Positions 1-5,760 of a stretch of 6,015 nucleotides of DNA are shown in pieces (positions within the stretch are counted from its first letter, which is position 1; each line of letters opens with the position of its first letter). The position numbers and the translations under genes are program-made. Source of the DNA: Clostridiales bacterium. GTDB lineage: Bacteria > Bacillota > Clostridia > Lachnospirales > Lachnospiraceae. The notes below the pieces were generated by a model. The model was given only the letters and a program-made list of their open reading frames with translations, did not search any database and had not been told where the DNA came from. Location: NCBI GenBank assembly GCA_021199135.1, contig JAJQIQ010000162.1:1-6015 (forward strand), in the 5' to 3' direction.

Positions 1-1794
1 GCGCTGATACTGACGCTGGCGGGGTGGAAGCCGCTGCCGTTTTCCATCGCGTGGGTGGCGATCATCCTGTGCGGGATCCCGATAATACTGGAGGCGATAA
101 TCGGGCTTGTCACGGCATTCGACATAAAGGCGGACGTGCTCGTCTCGATGGCGCTCATCGCCTCGGTCTGCATCGGGGAATATTTCGCGGCGGGCGAGGT
201 CGCGTTCATCATGCAATTGGGTGCGCTGCTCGAGGATTTGACGGTCGCGAGGGCGCAGGCGGGGATCGAAAAGCTCGTCCGGCTCACGCCGCAGACGGCG
301 AGAATCATTGAAAATGGCGAAGAAAAAATTATTCCGGCGGAGGATGTGAAAATCGATTCCGTCATCCGAGTGCTGCCCGGCGAGGCGGTCCCGGTGGACG
401 GAGTGATCACGGCGGGGCAGACTTCGATAAACCAGGCGGTCATGACCGGCGAGTCGCTGCCCGTGGACAAGGCCGTGGGGGATGAGGTCGCAAGCGGGAC
501 GGTGAACCAGTTCGGCGCGTTTGAGATGCGGGCGACGAAGGTCGGGGAGGACAGCTCGATCCAGCGGATGGTAAAGCTCGTGCAGTCGGCGGATGCGGGC
601 AAGGCGAAGATCGTGACGCTCGCGGACCGCTGGGCGACCTGGATCGTCGTCATCGCGCTCGCCGCCGCCGGGCTGACGTGGCTCATAAGCGGCCAGATAA
701 TCCGCGCCGTGACGATACTCGTCGTGTTCTGCCCGTGCGCCCTTGTCCTCGCCACGCCGACCGCGATCATGGCCTCTATCGGGAACGCGACGAAGCACGG
801 CTTCCTCGTCAAGGAGGGCGACGCGCTCGAGAGGCTCGCCTCGGTCAAAAAAATCACGTTCGACAAGACCGGGACGCTCACCTACGGCACGCCGAAGGTG
901 CTACGCGCAGTGAGCCTGAACGAAAAATATTCCGCGGAAAAACTGTACGCGATATGCGCGGCGGCGGAGCAGTTCTCGGAGCACCCGCTCGGGAAAGCCA
1001 TCGTAAGCTCATACAAAAAGAACGGCGATGGGGAATTGCTTCCGTGCGAAAATTTCCAGATGATACCCGGGCGCGGGGTCGCAGCGGAGGTCGGCGGGGA
1101 GAAAATCCTAGCGGGCAGCGTCGCCATGCTCTCGGATGAAAAAATTTCCCTGACGGACAAGGCGAAGGCGGATAGCGCGGAGTGGCTCGGGCAGGGCTGC
1201 ACCGTGATTTATATGGCTGTATCGGGAGAGTTCGCGGGTTATGTCGTCCTCTCCGACACTGTCCGCGGGGAGAGCGTCTCCATGATCGACAGCCTAAAGG
1301 GCCTCGGCGTGCAGCCGGTGCTCCTGACGGGCGACAACGAGAACGCGGCGCGGACGATAGCGGGGCAGCTCCACATCGACGAGTTCTTCGCGGGCTGCCT
1401 CCCGGAGGACAAATTGAACCATATTGACGCCTATCAGCAGAAAGGGGAGAATGTCTGCATGATCGGAGACGGGATAAACGACGCGCCCGCGCTGAAGAAA
1501 GCGAACGTCGGGATCGCGATGGGCGGCGTGGGGAGCGACATCGCGGTCGATGCGGCGGACATCGCGCTCGTCGACGACGAGGTGAAGGAACTGCCGCATC
1601 TCATTGCGCTCTCGAAGCGGATGATGCGGACGATAAAGATAAACCTGACATTTTCGATGACGCTCAATTTCGTCGCGATCGTGCTCGCGATGACTGGCAT
1701 ATTAAACCCCGTGATCGGCGCACTCGTCCACAACGCGGGCTCCGTCCTCGTCATCATAAACTCCGCTTTCCTGCTCGGCTGGAGGAGAAAATAG
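1..1794 (+). CDS. Heavy-metal-translocating P1B-type ATPase (5' partial)
   Basis: An ATP-driven metal pump of the inner membrane. The frame is open from base 1, so the N-terminus is outside the window; 597 residues are visible. In visible numbering I see membrane segments around 1-70, the actuator TGES at 149-152, the metal-site CPC at 244-246, the phosphorylation motif DKTGT with Asp288, the P1B-specific SEHP at 326-329, TGD at 443-445, the hinge GDGINDAP at 489-496, and two C-terminal membrane segments ending in WRRK. All catalytic motifs are intact. CPC fits P1B-1, -2 or -3 pumps. The last two helices read FSMTLNF and HNAGSVLVIINS, lacking the Lys and Asp expected of ZntA-like Zn/Cd pumps and the MxxSS of Cu pumps; from memory they are closer to the CtpC-like group. 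The metal is therefore not assignable. Any upstream metal-binding domain would lie outside the window. A GTG at 55 is in frame but has no ribosome site and would cut into a membrane helix, so it is not the start. No classical terminator follows. Confidence 0.95.
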   Translation, partial: ALILTLAGWKPLPFSIAWVAIILCGIPIILEAIIGLVTAFDIKADVLVSMALIASVCIGEYFAAGEVAFIMQLGALLEDLTVARAQAGIEKLVRLTPQTARIIENGEEKIIPAEDVKIDSVIRVLPGEAVPVDGVITAGQTSINQAVMTGESLPVDKAVGDEVASGTVNQFGAFEMRATKVGEDSSIQRMVKLVQSADAGKAKIVTLADRWATWIVVIALAAAGLTWLISGQIIRAVTILVVFCPCALVLATPTAIMASIGNATKHGFLVKEGDALERLASVKKITFDKTGTLTYGTPKVLRAVSLNEKYSAEKLYAICAAAEQFSEHPLGKAIVSSYKKNGDGELLPCENFQMIPGRGVAAEVGGEKILAGSVAMLSDEKISLTDKAKADSAEWLGQGCTVIYMAVSGEFAGYVVLSDTVRGESVSMIDSLKGLGVQPVLLTGDNENAARTIAGQLHIDEFFAGCLPEDKLNHIDAYQQKGENVCMIGDGINDAPALKKANVGIAMGGVGSDIAVDAADIALVDDEVKELPHLIALSKRMMRTIKINLTFSMTLNFVAIVLAMTGILNPVIGALVHNAGSVLVIINSAFLLGWRRK

Positions 1795-1801
1795 GTTGAA
1801 C

Positions 1802-1850
1802 TTGCACTTTCGTGCAAAATCCGCGAAAATGAGGTTGCACTTTCGTGCAA
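1802..1850. repeat. Two identical 16-bp hairpin palindromes
   Basis: TTGCACTTTCGTGCAA occurs at 1802-1817 and again at 1835-1850, identical in all 16 bases. Each has a perfect 6-bp stem (TTGCAC/GTGCAA) and a 4-base TTTC loop. The copies start 33 bp apart, close to three helical turns. They lie after the ATPase stop codon and before the transporter promoter. Neither is followed by a T-run on either strand, so they are not obvious intrinsic terminators. They could be a protein-binding site or a dispersed repeat. Degenerate copies occur near 4907 and 5391-5424. Confidence 0.8.
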
Positions 1851-1874
1851 TGGAAGAAATGTTCGAAAAATAAG

Positions 1875-1903
1875 TTGACATTTTATGCTGATTCTGTTAG
1901 CAT
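1875..1903 (+). promoter_or_regulatory. Putative sigma70 promoter of the transporter operon
   Basis: A perfect -35 TTGACA at 1875-1880 is followed after 17 bp by TAGCAT at 1898-1903 (4 of 6 matches to TATAAT). The implied start is near 1910, giving a leader of about 57 bases before the ATG at 1967. An inverted repeat ATGCT-N9-AGCAT (1885-1889 and 1899-1903) lies in the spacer and overlaps the -10, so a repressor site here is possible. The promoter role is inferred from sequence alone. Confidence 0.55.
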
Positions 1904-1966
1904 GAATACATAATCATCACAGACGGGATGGTATTGGAGTTTTTTAATAAACAGAGGAGAAAAGTT

Positions 1967-3340
1967 ATGGGAAAAAATGAAAAAGATGAGAAGCGCCGCA
2001 GCAGCTTCACGAGCGGCATCGGCTTCGTCTTCGCGGCGGCCGGGAGCGCCGTGGGACTGGGGAATTTGTGGAGGTTCCCCTACCTCGTCGCGCAGTACGG
2101 CGGCGGCATCTTCATCCTCGTCTACATCATCCTGGCGCTGACCTTCGGCTTCGCGCTCATGGCCACGGAGATAGCCATAGGCCGCAAGACGCAGAAGAGC
2201 CCCAGCCGCGCCTACGGCGCCATCCATAAAAAGTTTGGTTTTTTGGGGATTTTCGCGACGGTCGTGCCCATCATCATCCTGCCGTACTACTGCGTCATCG
2301 GCGGCTGGGTGCTTAAGTACATGGTCACATTTATCACAGGCCAGGGATTATCGGCGGCCTCCGATACCTATTTCTCGGAGTTCATCGCAGCCCCGGTCCA
2401 GCCACTGGTGTACTTCGCCATCTTTTTGGCGGCCACGGCGTTTATCATTTTCCTTGGAGTAAATAAAGGAATCGAAAAGATAACGAAGGTGCTGATGCCG
2501 CTTCTGGTCGTGCTCTCGATAGTCATCTGCATTTTCGTGGTCACGATACCGGGTTCAGGCGCGGGGATAAAATTTTACCTGCTGCCAGATCCGTCGAAAT
2601 TCAGCCTGATGACGGTGTGCTCGGCGATGGGGCAGATGTTTTTCTCGATGAGCCTGGCCATGGGAATCATGGTGACCTACGGCTCGTACACGAAGCCCGA
2701 GACGAACCTCAGCAAGTCGGTGAACCAGATCGAGATATTCGACACGGTGATAGCCCTTCTGGCCGGGTTCATGGTGATCCCGGTGATATATGTGTTCTCG
2801 GGCGAGGCCGGGGCCAAGGCCAACGGCCCAGGGCTCCTCTTTGTCGCGCTGCCGAAAATATTCGAGCAGATGGCCATAGGTCGCGTCGTGGGCATACTTT
2901 TCTTCGTCCTCGTGTTTTTCGCGGCGCTGACGAGCTCGATCTCGATAATGGAGGCGGTGGTCTCCTCGTTTATCGACATGTTCCACATCACGAGGCGTAG
3001 AGCAATAATTTTTGCCATCGTAATCGCAATCGTCTTGGGCGTCCCCTCGTCGATGGGCAACGGCCTCTGGGCGAACTTTACGATACTCGGAATGGATTTT
3101 CTGACATTTCTCGACTACCTCAGCAACAGCCTGATCATGCCGTTCGTCGCGTTGTGCACCTGCCTTTTGATCGGCTGGTTCGTAGGGCCTAAGACGATCA
3201 CCGACGAGATTACGCGAAACGGGGAGAAGATGGGCCGCAGGAAGCTCTACAATGTCATGGTGAAATACGTGGCGCCGGTGCTCCTCGCGATCATCCTCAT
3301 CACCTATTCGCTGGCGCAGTTCGGGGTCGTGACGATGTAA
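1967..3340 (+). CDS. NSS-family sodium:amino-acid symporter, 11 TM
   Basis: A 457-residue secondary transporter of the neurotransmitter:sodium symporter (LeuT) family, using the Na+ gradient to import an amino acid or related amine. Visible family features: TM1 with GSAVGLGNLWRFP (residues 26-38; Asn33 matches a LeuT Na1 ligand and Arg36 the outer gate), paired tyrosines 107-108 in TM3, an unwound TM6 around SMSLAMGIMVTYGSY (227-241), TM8 with LTSSISIM (321-328; Thr/Ser of the Na2 site), and Asp383 in TM10 as outer-gate partner. Asp259 in TM7 sits near LeuT Glu290, which would suggest chloride independence. I count about 11 hydrophobic segments, as in the bacterial TnaT/MhsT-like branch, rather than the 12 of LeuT. 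The substrate cannot be read from sequence. The start at 1967 has GAGGAG (1954-1959) seven bases upstream; an in-frame ATG at 1928 lacks such a site. Two genes follow closely with no terminator between, so this probably heads an operon. Confidence 0.95.
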   Translation: MGKNEKDEKRRSSFTSGIGFVFAAAGSAVGLGNLWRFPYLVAQYGGGIFILVYIILALTFGFALMATEIAIGRKTQKSPSRAYGAIHKKFGFLGIFATVVPIIILPYYCVIGGWVLKYMVTFITGQGLSAASDTYFSEFIAAPVQPLVYFAIFLAATAFIIFLGVNKGIEKITKVLMPLLVVLSIVICIFVVTIPGSGAGIKFYLLPDPSKFSLMTVCSAMGQMFFSMSLAMGIMVTYGSYTKPETNLSKSVNQIEIFDTVIALLAGFMVIPVIYVFSGEAGAKANGPGLLFVALPKIFEQMAIGRVVGILFFVLVFFAALTSSISIMEAVVSSFIDMFHITRRRAIIFAIVIAIVLGVPSSMGNGLWANFTILGMDFLTFLDYLSNSLIMPFVALCTCLLIGWFVGPKTITDEITRNGEKMGRRKLYNVMVKYVAPVLLAIILITYSLAQFGVVTM

Positions 3341-3363
3341 TCGGGAATGATTTCATGCGGCAT

Positions 3364-3370
3364 AGGAGGT
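3364..3370 (+). promoter_or_regulatory. Strong Shine-Dalgarno site of the 56-aa gene
   Basis: AGGAGGT, a near-perfect anti-16S match, ends seven bases before the ATG at 3378. This is the main evidence that the short frame following it is translated. Confidence 0.85.
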
Positions 3371-3377
3371 GAAATTC

Positions 3378-3548
3378 ATGTTTGGAAAGAGGGAGACGAC
3401 CGTCAAATTGACGGAGAAAGAGATGGAGAAGCTGATGGCCGGTATGACCAGGCAGGAGCGCAAGGAGTTTTTGAAGCGTCAGAGGCGTGCGGAGGACGAC
3501 AGGATCTCCGAGGCGCTGATGTTCGCGGAGATCATGGACGATGACTGA
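3378..3548 (+). CDS. Small charged protein, 56 aa, unknown function
   Basis: Starts MFGKRETTVKLTEKEMEKLM and ends EIMDDD. It is highly charged, Lys/Arg/Glu/Asp-rich, without any membrane segment, signal peptide or cysteine. It looks almost wholly helical, with a possible short amphipathic or coiled-coil character through residues 10-52. Evidence for a real gene: the AGGAGGT ribosome site at ideal distance, position 37 bases after the transporter stop in the same orientation, and an 8-base overlap with the next gene (its TGA is at 3546-3548, the methyltransferase ATG at 3541), implying translational coupling. I do not recognise a family. Some NSS transporters have a small partner (MetS with MetP), but MetS is a membrane peptide and this protein is soluble, so that analogy is weak. 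It could belong with the RNA methyltransferase, for example as a small RNA-associated protein; this is speculation. Confidence 0.75.
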   Translation: MFGKRETTVKLTEKEMEKLMAGMTRQERKEFLKRQRRAEDDRISEALMFAEIMDDD

Positions 3549-4377
3549 TATGCCACGCGTCACGGAGATAACGGACTTCGACTCCCCCGAACTGGATCTT
3601 TTCGCCAGGACATCCGAGGTGCAGCTGCTCCGCTATTTTGAGCCTGAGCCGGGGATATTTCTGGCGGAGAGCCCTAATGTGATCTCTCGCGCATTGGATG
3701 CCGGCTATGAGCCGATTTCACTTGTGATCGAGAAAGGTGAGCTGCAGGGGGAGAAAGCGCGGACGATCATGGGGCGTTGCGGCGATATTCCGGCATATAC
3801 GGCTAAACTGGATGTCCTGACCCAGCTGACGGGGTTCATCCTGACAAGCGGGATGCTCTGCGCCATGCGGCGGAGGAATCTTCCTGCGCTGGATGAAGTG
3901 TGCGGGGGAGCGGGCAGGATTGCGGTGCTGGAAAATGTCACAAACCCTACAAATGTCGGAGCCATTTTCCGCTCGGCGGCGGCCCTTGGCATGGACGCAA
4001 TCCTTTTGACGCGGGGCTGCAGCGACCCCCTGTATCGTCGTGCGATCCGCGTCAGCATGGGCACGGTGTTTCAGATACCATGGACATTTTTTGATAAGAA
4101 AACATCGTGGCCAGAGGATGGCATGAATTTTTTGACTGAAATCGCATTTAAGACGGTGGCGATGGCACTAAAGGATAATTCCATTAGCGTGGACGACCCG
4201 CGGCTCAAGGCAGAGGAAAAACTCGCCATAATCCTTGGCTCTGAGGGGGACGGGCTTGCCGAGGAGACCATGGCGCGCTGCGACTACACCGTCAGGATAC
4301 CCATGTCCCACGGCGTCGACTCGCTGAACGTGGCGGCCGCCAGCGCGGTCGCGTTCTGGGAGATGGGGAGAAAATAA
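3541..4377 (+). CDS. TrmH/SpoU-family RNA 2'-O-methyltransferase
   Basis: A 278-residue cytoplasmic SPOUT-class enzyme expected to transfer methyl from S-adenosylmethionine to a ribose 2'-OH in rRNA or tRNA. The N-terminal part (to about 115) contains FLAESPNVISRAL (40-52), resembling the SpoU substrate-binding domain. The catalytic SPOUT domain shows motif 1 at 131-144 (ENVTNPTNVGAIFR, with the conserved Asn138 and Arg144), motif 2 ILGSEGDGL at 231-239, and motif 3 from Ile253-Pro254-Met255 through SLNVAAA at 261-267. These form the trefoil-knot cofactor site and look intact. The target nucleotide cannot be told. The ATG at 3541 is chosen because GGAG at 3527-3530 lies ten bases upstream and the codon overlaps the preceding stop; ATG 3550 is an alternative. 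It probably shares the transporter's transcript. No terminator is evident after the TAA. Confidence 0.93.
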   Translation: MTDMPRVTEITDFDSPELDLFARTSEVQLLRYFEPEPGIFLAESPNVISRALDAGYEPISLVIEKGELQGEKARTIMGRCGDIPAYTAKLDVLTQLTGFILTSGMLCAMRRRNLPALDEVCGGAGRIAVLENVTNPTNVGAIFRSAAALGMDAILLTRGCSDPLYRRAIRVSMGTVFQIPWTFFDKKTSWPEDGMNFLTEIAFKTVAMALKDNSISVDDPRLKAEEKLAIILGSEGDGLAEETMARCDYTVRIPMSHGVDSLNVAAASAVAFWEMGRK

Positions 4378-4382
4378 CATTA

Positions 4383-4404
4383 TGCTTTACATTTGCTTTA
4401 CATT
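4383..4404. repeat. Perfect 11-bp tandem duplication upstream of the DUF1810 gene
   Basis: TGCTTTACATT is repeated twice head to tail, 4383-4393 and 4394-4404, within the 56-base gap between the methyltransferase and the DUF1810 gene. The period equals about one helical turn. Each copy carries TTTACA, a fair -35 element (4386-4391, 4397-4402), but I find no convincing -10 at 16-18 bp, so promoter function is uncertain. It could be a tandem regulator site or a replication-slippage duplication. Confidence 0.7.
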
Positions 4405-4433
4405 ACGGCACAACACTGGGTGGAGGGATTGAA

Positions 4434-4862
4434 ATGACAAAATACGATCTGAACCGCTTTTTGAAGGCGCAAAAAGATTCTTATGCCGCTGCGTTATCGG
4501 AGATTAAGGGCGGACGAAAAAGAAGCCATTGGATCTGGTACATTTTTCCGCAGCTGAAAGGCCTAGGAATGTCTGGCATGTCTGACTATTATGGGCTTGC
4601 TGATCTTAAAGAGGCACAGGCGTACATGGAAAATGAAATTCTTCGGAGCCATCTGATAGAAATATCCGAGGCCTTACTTGGCCTGGAGAATCAGGACATA
4701 GAAGATATCATGGGCTACCCGGACGATCTCAAGCTTCGCTCCTCCATGACATTATTTCAGGCGGCATCTCCTGACACCGAGGTCTTTAAAAAAGTCCTAG
4801 ATAAGTATTATGGCGGGGCGGGGGATGAGATGACGTTATCGATCCTATCCCGAAGGAACTGA
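4434..4862 (+). CDS. DUF1810 family protein
   Basis: A 142-residue cytoplasmic protein of the conserved DUF1810 family, which has no established biochemical function that I can name. Visible family signatures are an N-terminal RFLKAQ (8-13), GRKRSHWIWYIFPQLKGLG (27-45), the YG segment near 53-54, and KLRSSMTLF (100-108), with the usual DEMTLSIL end. Length is typical, so it looks complete. The start has GGAGGG (4422-4427) six bases upstream. Conserved His/Trp/Arg residues suggest a binding or catalytic role; no signal peptide or membrane segment is seen. It stands behind an 11-bp tandem repeat and before a broken regulator gene, and may be transcribed alone or by read-through from the methyltransferase. 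Homologues are sometimes labelled calpastatin, which has no support here. Confidence 0.88.
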   Translation: MTKYDLNRFLKAQKDSYAAALSEIKGGRKRSHWIWYIFPQLKGLGMSGMSDYYGLADLKEAQAYMENEILRSHLIEISEALLGLENQDIEDIMGYPDDLKLRSSMTLFQAASPDTEVFKKVLDKYYGGAGDEMTLSILSRRN

Positions 4863-4906
4863 TGCGGACCACGAGAAGATAAGGGATGGGAGAATGGAGG
4901 AAAGAT

Positions 4907-4917
4907 TTGCACGAAAG
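4907..4917 (-). repeat. Degenerate inverted copy of the TTGCAC hairpin repeat
   Basis: TTGCACGAAAG matches the first 11 bases of the reverse complement of the 16-bp hairpin found at 1802-1850; the remaining five bases do not match. It lies in the short region between the DUF1810 stop and the readable part of the regulator remnant, near where homology to that regulator begins. An 11-base match could be chance, but the repeat also recurs on the other side of the remnant. Confidence 0.4.
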
Positions 4918-4944
4918 GAATTTAAAGGCAGCATAGACACCTAG

Positions 4945-5373
4945 GTAGAGTCCGCGGTTGCATCTTACGGCCTTCCGGAGCCCGAACTCATCGACATGGG
5001 GAGCGATTTCAGGGTAAATCTGTACAGAAGAGCTTTGAAGACCGACGAGCACGGCGTCGTTGTTCCTGAACCCGATGAACCCGAACCTGGACCCGATGGG
5101 ACCGAAAATGAGACCAGTGGACCCGAAAATGAGACCAATGAGACCAAAAGTGAGACCGATCCGACCAATGCTAGGACTGAAAAAGAGGGTGGCATAAAGC
5201 AAAGCGCAACGGAAAAGAAACTTCTGATGGCGATAAGCGAATCACCGGAAATCAGCCAAAAGCAGCTTAGCGAGTTGACATCAATTCCGTTGGGGGCAAT
5301 AAAAAGGATTCTTCCGGAATTGCAGAGAAAAGGCGCATTGAAAAGAATCGGTAGCAATTGGAGGGGAAAATAA
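4945..5373 (+). pseudogene. C-terminal remnant of an AlbA_2-type ATP-binding/DNA-binding regulator
   Basis: The reading frame opens after an in-frame TAG at 4942-4944 and reads VESAVASYGLPEPELIDMGS onward, then FRVNLYRR. This is the characteristic segment near the C-terminal end of the ATP-binding (AAA_4/HATPase-like) part of AlbA_2 family putative transcriptional regulators. It continues through an acidic low-complexity linker (5065-5181) into a winged-helix segment (about 5203-5373; ISQKQLSELTSIPLGAIKRIL and a GSNWRGK end). The N-terminal AlbA_2 domain and most of the ATP-binding domain, normally several hundred residues, are absent; only about 80 bases separate this frame from the DUF1810 stop. 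The first usable ATG (4996) has no properly spaced ribosome site; GGAG is about 15 bases upstream. I therefore call it a truncated pseudogene. Expression of a 125-aa winged-helix fragment from 4996 cannot be excluded. Family assignment is by recognition, not search. Confidence 0.7.
5065..5181 (+). repeat. Low-complexity 21-bp (7-codon) repeat linker
   Basis: This stretch encodes a Pro/Glu/Asp-rich part, then Glu/Asn/Thr heptads of the type TENETSG, PENETNE, TKSETDP. At DNA level CCGAAAATGAGACCA is repeated exactly at 5102-5116 and 5123-5137, a 21-bp period that keeps the frame, with decayed copies after it. It lies between the ATP-binding-domain end and the winged helix of the regulator remnant, so it is a flexible acidic linker that grew by in-frame slippage. 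Confidence 0.75.
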
Positions 5374-5390
5374 ATCTTTCAATTTCAGGC

Positions 5391-5424
5391 TTGTGCAAAA
5401 ATCGATAAATTGAACTTGCACTTT
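5391..5424. repeat. Partial copies of the TTGCAC/GTGCAA repeat
   Basis: TTGAACTTGCACTTT at 5410-5424 is identical over 15 bases to 1796-1810, the left arm and flank of the first intact hairpin. A GTGCAA at 5393-5398 can pair with TTGCAC at 5416-5421 across a 17-base loop. The intact 16-bp palindrome is not present: after CTTT the sequence reads GGCACA. The segment lies just after the regulator remnant and overlaps the proposed toxin-antitoxin promoter. Confidence 0.6.
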
Positions 5425-5444
5425 GGCACAGAGGGTGGTATTAT
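5416..5444 (+). promoter_or_regulatory. Putative promoter of the toxin-antitoxin operon
   Basis: TATTAT at 5439-5444 (5 of 6 to the -10 consensus) lies 17 bp after TTGCAC at 5416-5421 (3 of 6 to the -35 consensus). The predicted start is near 5451, about 46 bases before the antitoxin ATG. The -35 is the half-site of the repeat seen elsewhere in the window, so a factor reading that repeat could affect this promoter. Inferred by eye only. Confidence 0.45.
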
Positions 5445-5451
5445 AAAAACA

Positions 5452-5469
5452 GGTACTTGATGTGGTACC
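5452..5469. promoter_or_regulatory. Candidate autoregulatory operator, GGTAC inverted repeat
   Basis: GGTAC at 5452-5456 and GTACC at 5465-5469 form a short inverted repeat across 8 bases, at the predicted transcription start and ahead of the antitoxin gene. Phd/YefM antitoxins, alone and with their toxin, typically repress their own promoter through short palindromes around the -10 and start site, so this is a plausible operator. The match is only 5 bp per arm, and E. coli YefM reads a different core (TGTACA-type). Confidence 0.35.
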
Positions 5470-5496
5470 GCATTAGATGATTGATGAGGTGATTCT

Positions 5497-5760
5497 ATGG
5501 TTACAGCAATCGTGGCAACGGATTTGAAAGCGAATCTCAAGCATTTCATGGATATTGCCGTGGAGGGCAACTGCGTTGTCATCACGAGGCCGAAGAGAAG
5601 AAATGCTGTGCTGATAAGCGAGGATGAGTACAATGAGCTTCAGCGCATCAAGCAGAATGCCGAATACACACAAAAATTAAAGGATTCGTTGATTCAGCTG
5701 GAAAATGGGCAGGTAGTTGAGAAATCATTGGAAGAATTGGAGAGCATGGCAGATGAGTAG
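5497..5760 (+). CDS. yefM: Type II antitoxin, Phd/YefM family
   Basis: An 87-residue antitoxin. The N-terminal part (about 1-50) has the Phd/YefM DNA-binding fold signature: short beta start, ATDLKANLKHFMDIAVEG, then VVITRPKRRNAVLISEDEYNEL (27-48), very like YefM. The acidic C-terminal part (52-87) is the expected disordered segment that wraps and neutralises the toxin. It should bind the operator of its own operon as repressor, with the toxin as co-repressor. A ribosome site AGGTG at 5487-5491 precedes the ATG. Length is close to the usual 83-90 residues, so it appears complete. It overlaps the toxin gene by 8 bases (5753-5760), indicating coupled translation. The partner's YoeB identity supports YefM over other Phd-like antitoxins. 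Confidence 0.92.
   Translation: MVTAIVATDLKANLKHFMDIAVEGNCVVITRPKRRNAVLISEDEYNELQRIKQNAEYTQKLKDSLIQLENGQVVEKSLEELESMADE

Noticed and set aside
55..57. GTG as start of the P-type ATPase
   Set aside because: The frame is open to base 1, there is no ribosome site, and starting here would remove membrane sequence; the gene simply begins outside the window.
1802..1850. Hairpins as intrinsic terminators of the ATPase
   Set aside because: The stems are only 6 bp and neither strand has a T-run after them.
1434..1850. Long minus-strand open frames opposite the ATPase and transporter (also 882-1202, 2555-2986, 2677-3060)
   Set aside because: They mirror GC-rich coding sequence, show no recognisable protein features and no clear start signals.
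1928..1930. Upstream ATG as start of the NSS transporter
   Set aside because: The ATG at 1967 has GAGGAG at ideal spacing and begins a normal NSS N-terminus; the 13 extra residues from 1928 lack a comparable ribosome site.
3347..3544. 65-codon open frame overlapping the 56-aa gene
   Set aside because: It is in another frame, lacks a good ribosome site, and overlaps the frame served by AGGAGGT; treated as a shadow.
3378..3548. MetS-type small subunit of the NSS transporter
   Set aside because: MetS is a hydrophobic single-span peptide, whereas this protein is strongly charged with no membrane segment.
4434..4862. Calpastatin label for the DUF1810 gene
   Set aside because: A label sometimes passed between database entries; the sequence shows no relation to the eukaryotic calpain inhibitor.
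5065..5181. CRISPR-like array
   Set aside because: Units are contiguous 21-bp in-frame coding repeats without spacers.
4786..5357. Minus-strand frames over the regulator remnant with Gly/Ser/Leu/Val repeats
   Set aside because: The repeats are only the reverse reading of the 21-bp linker repeat.
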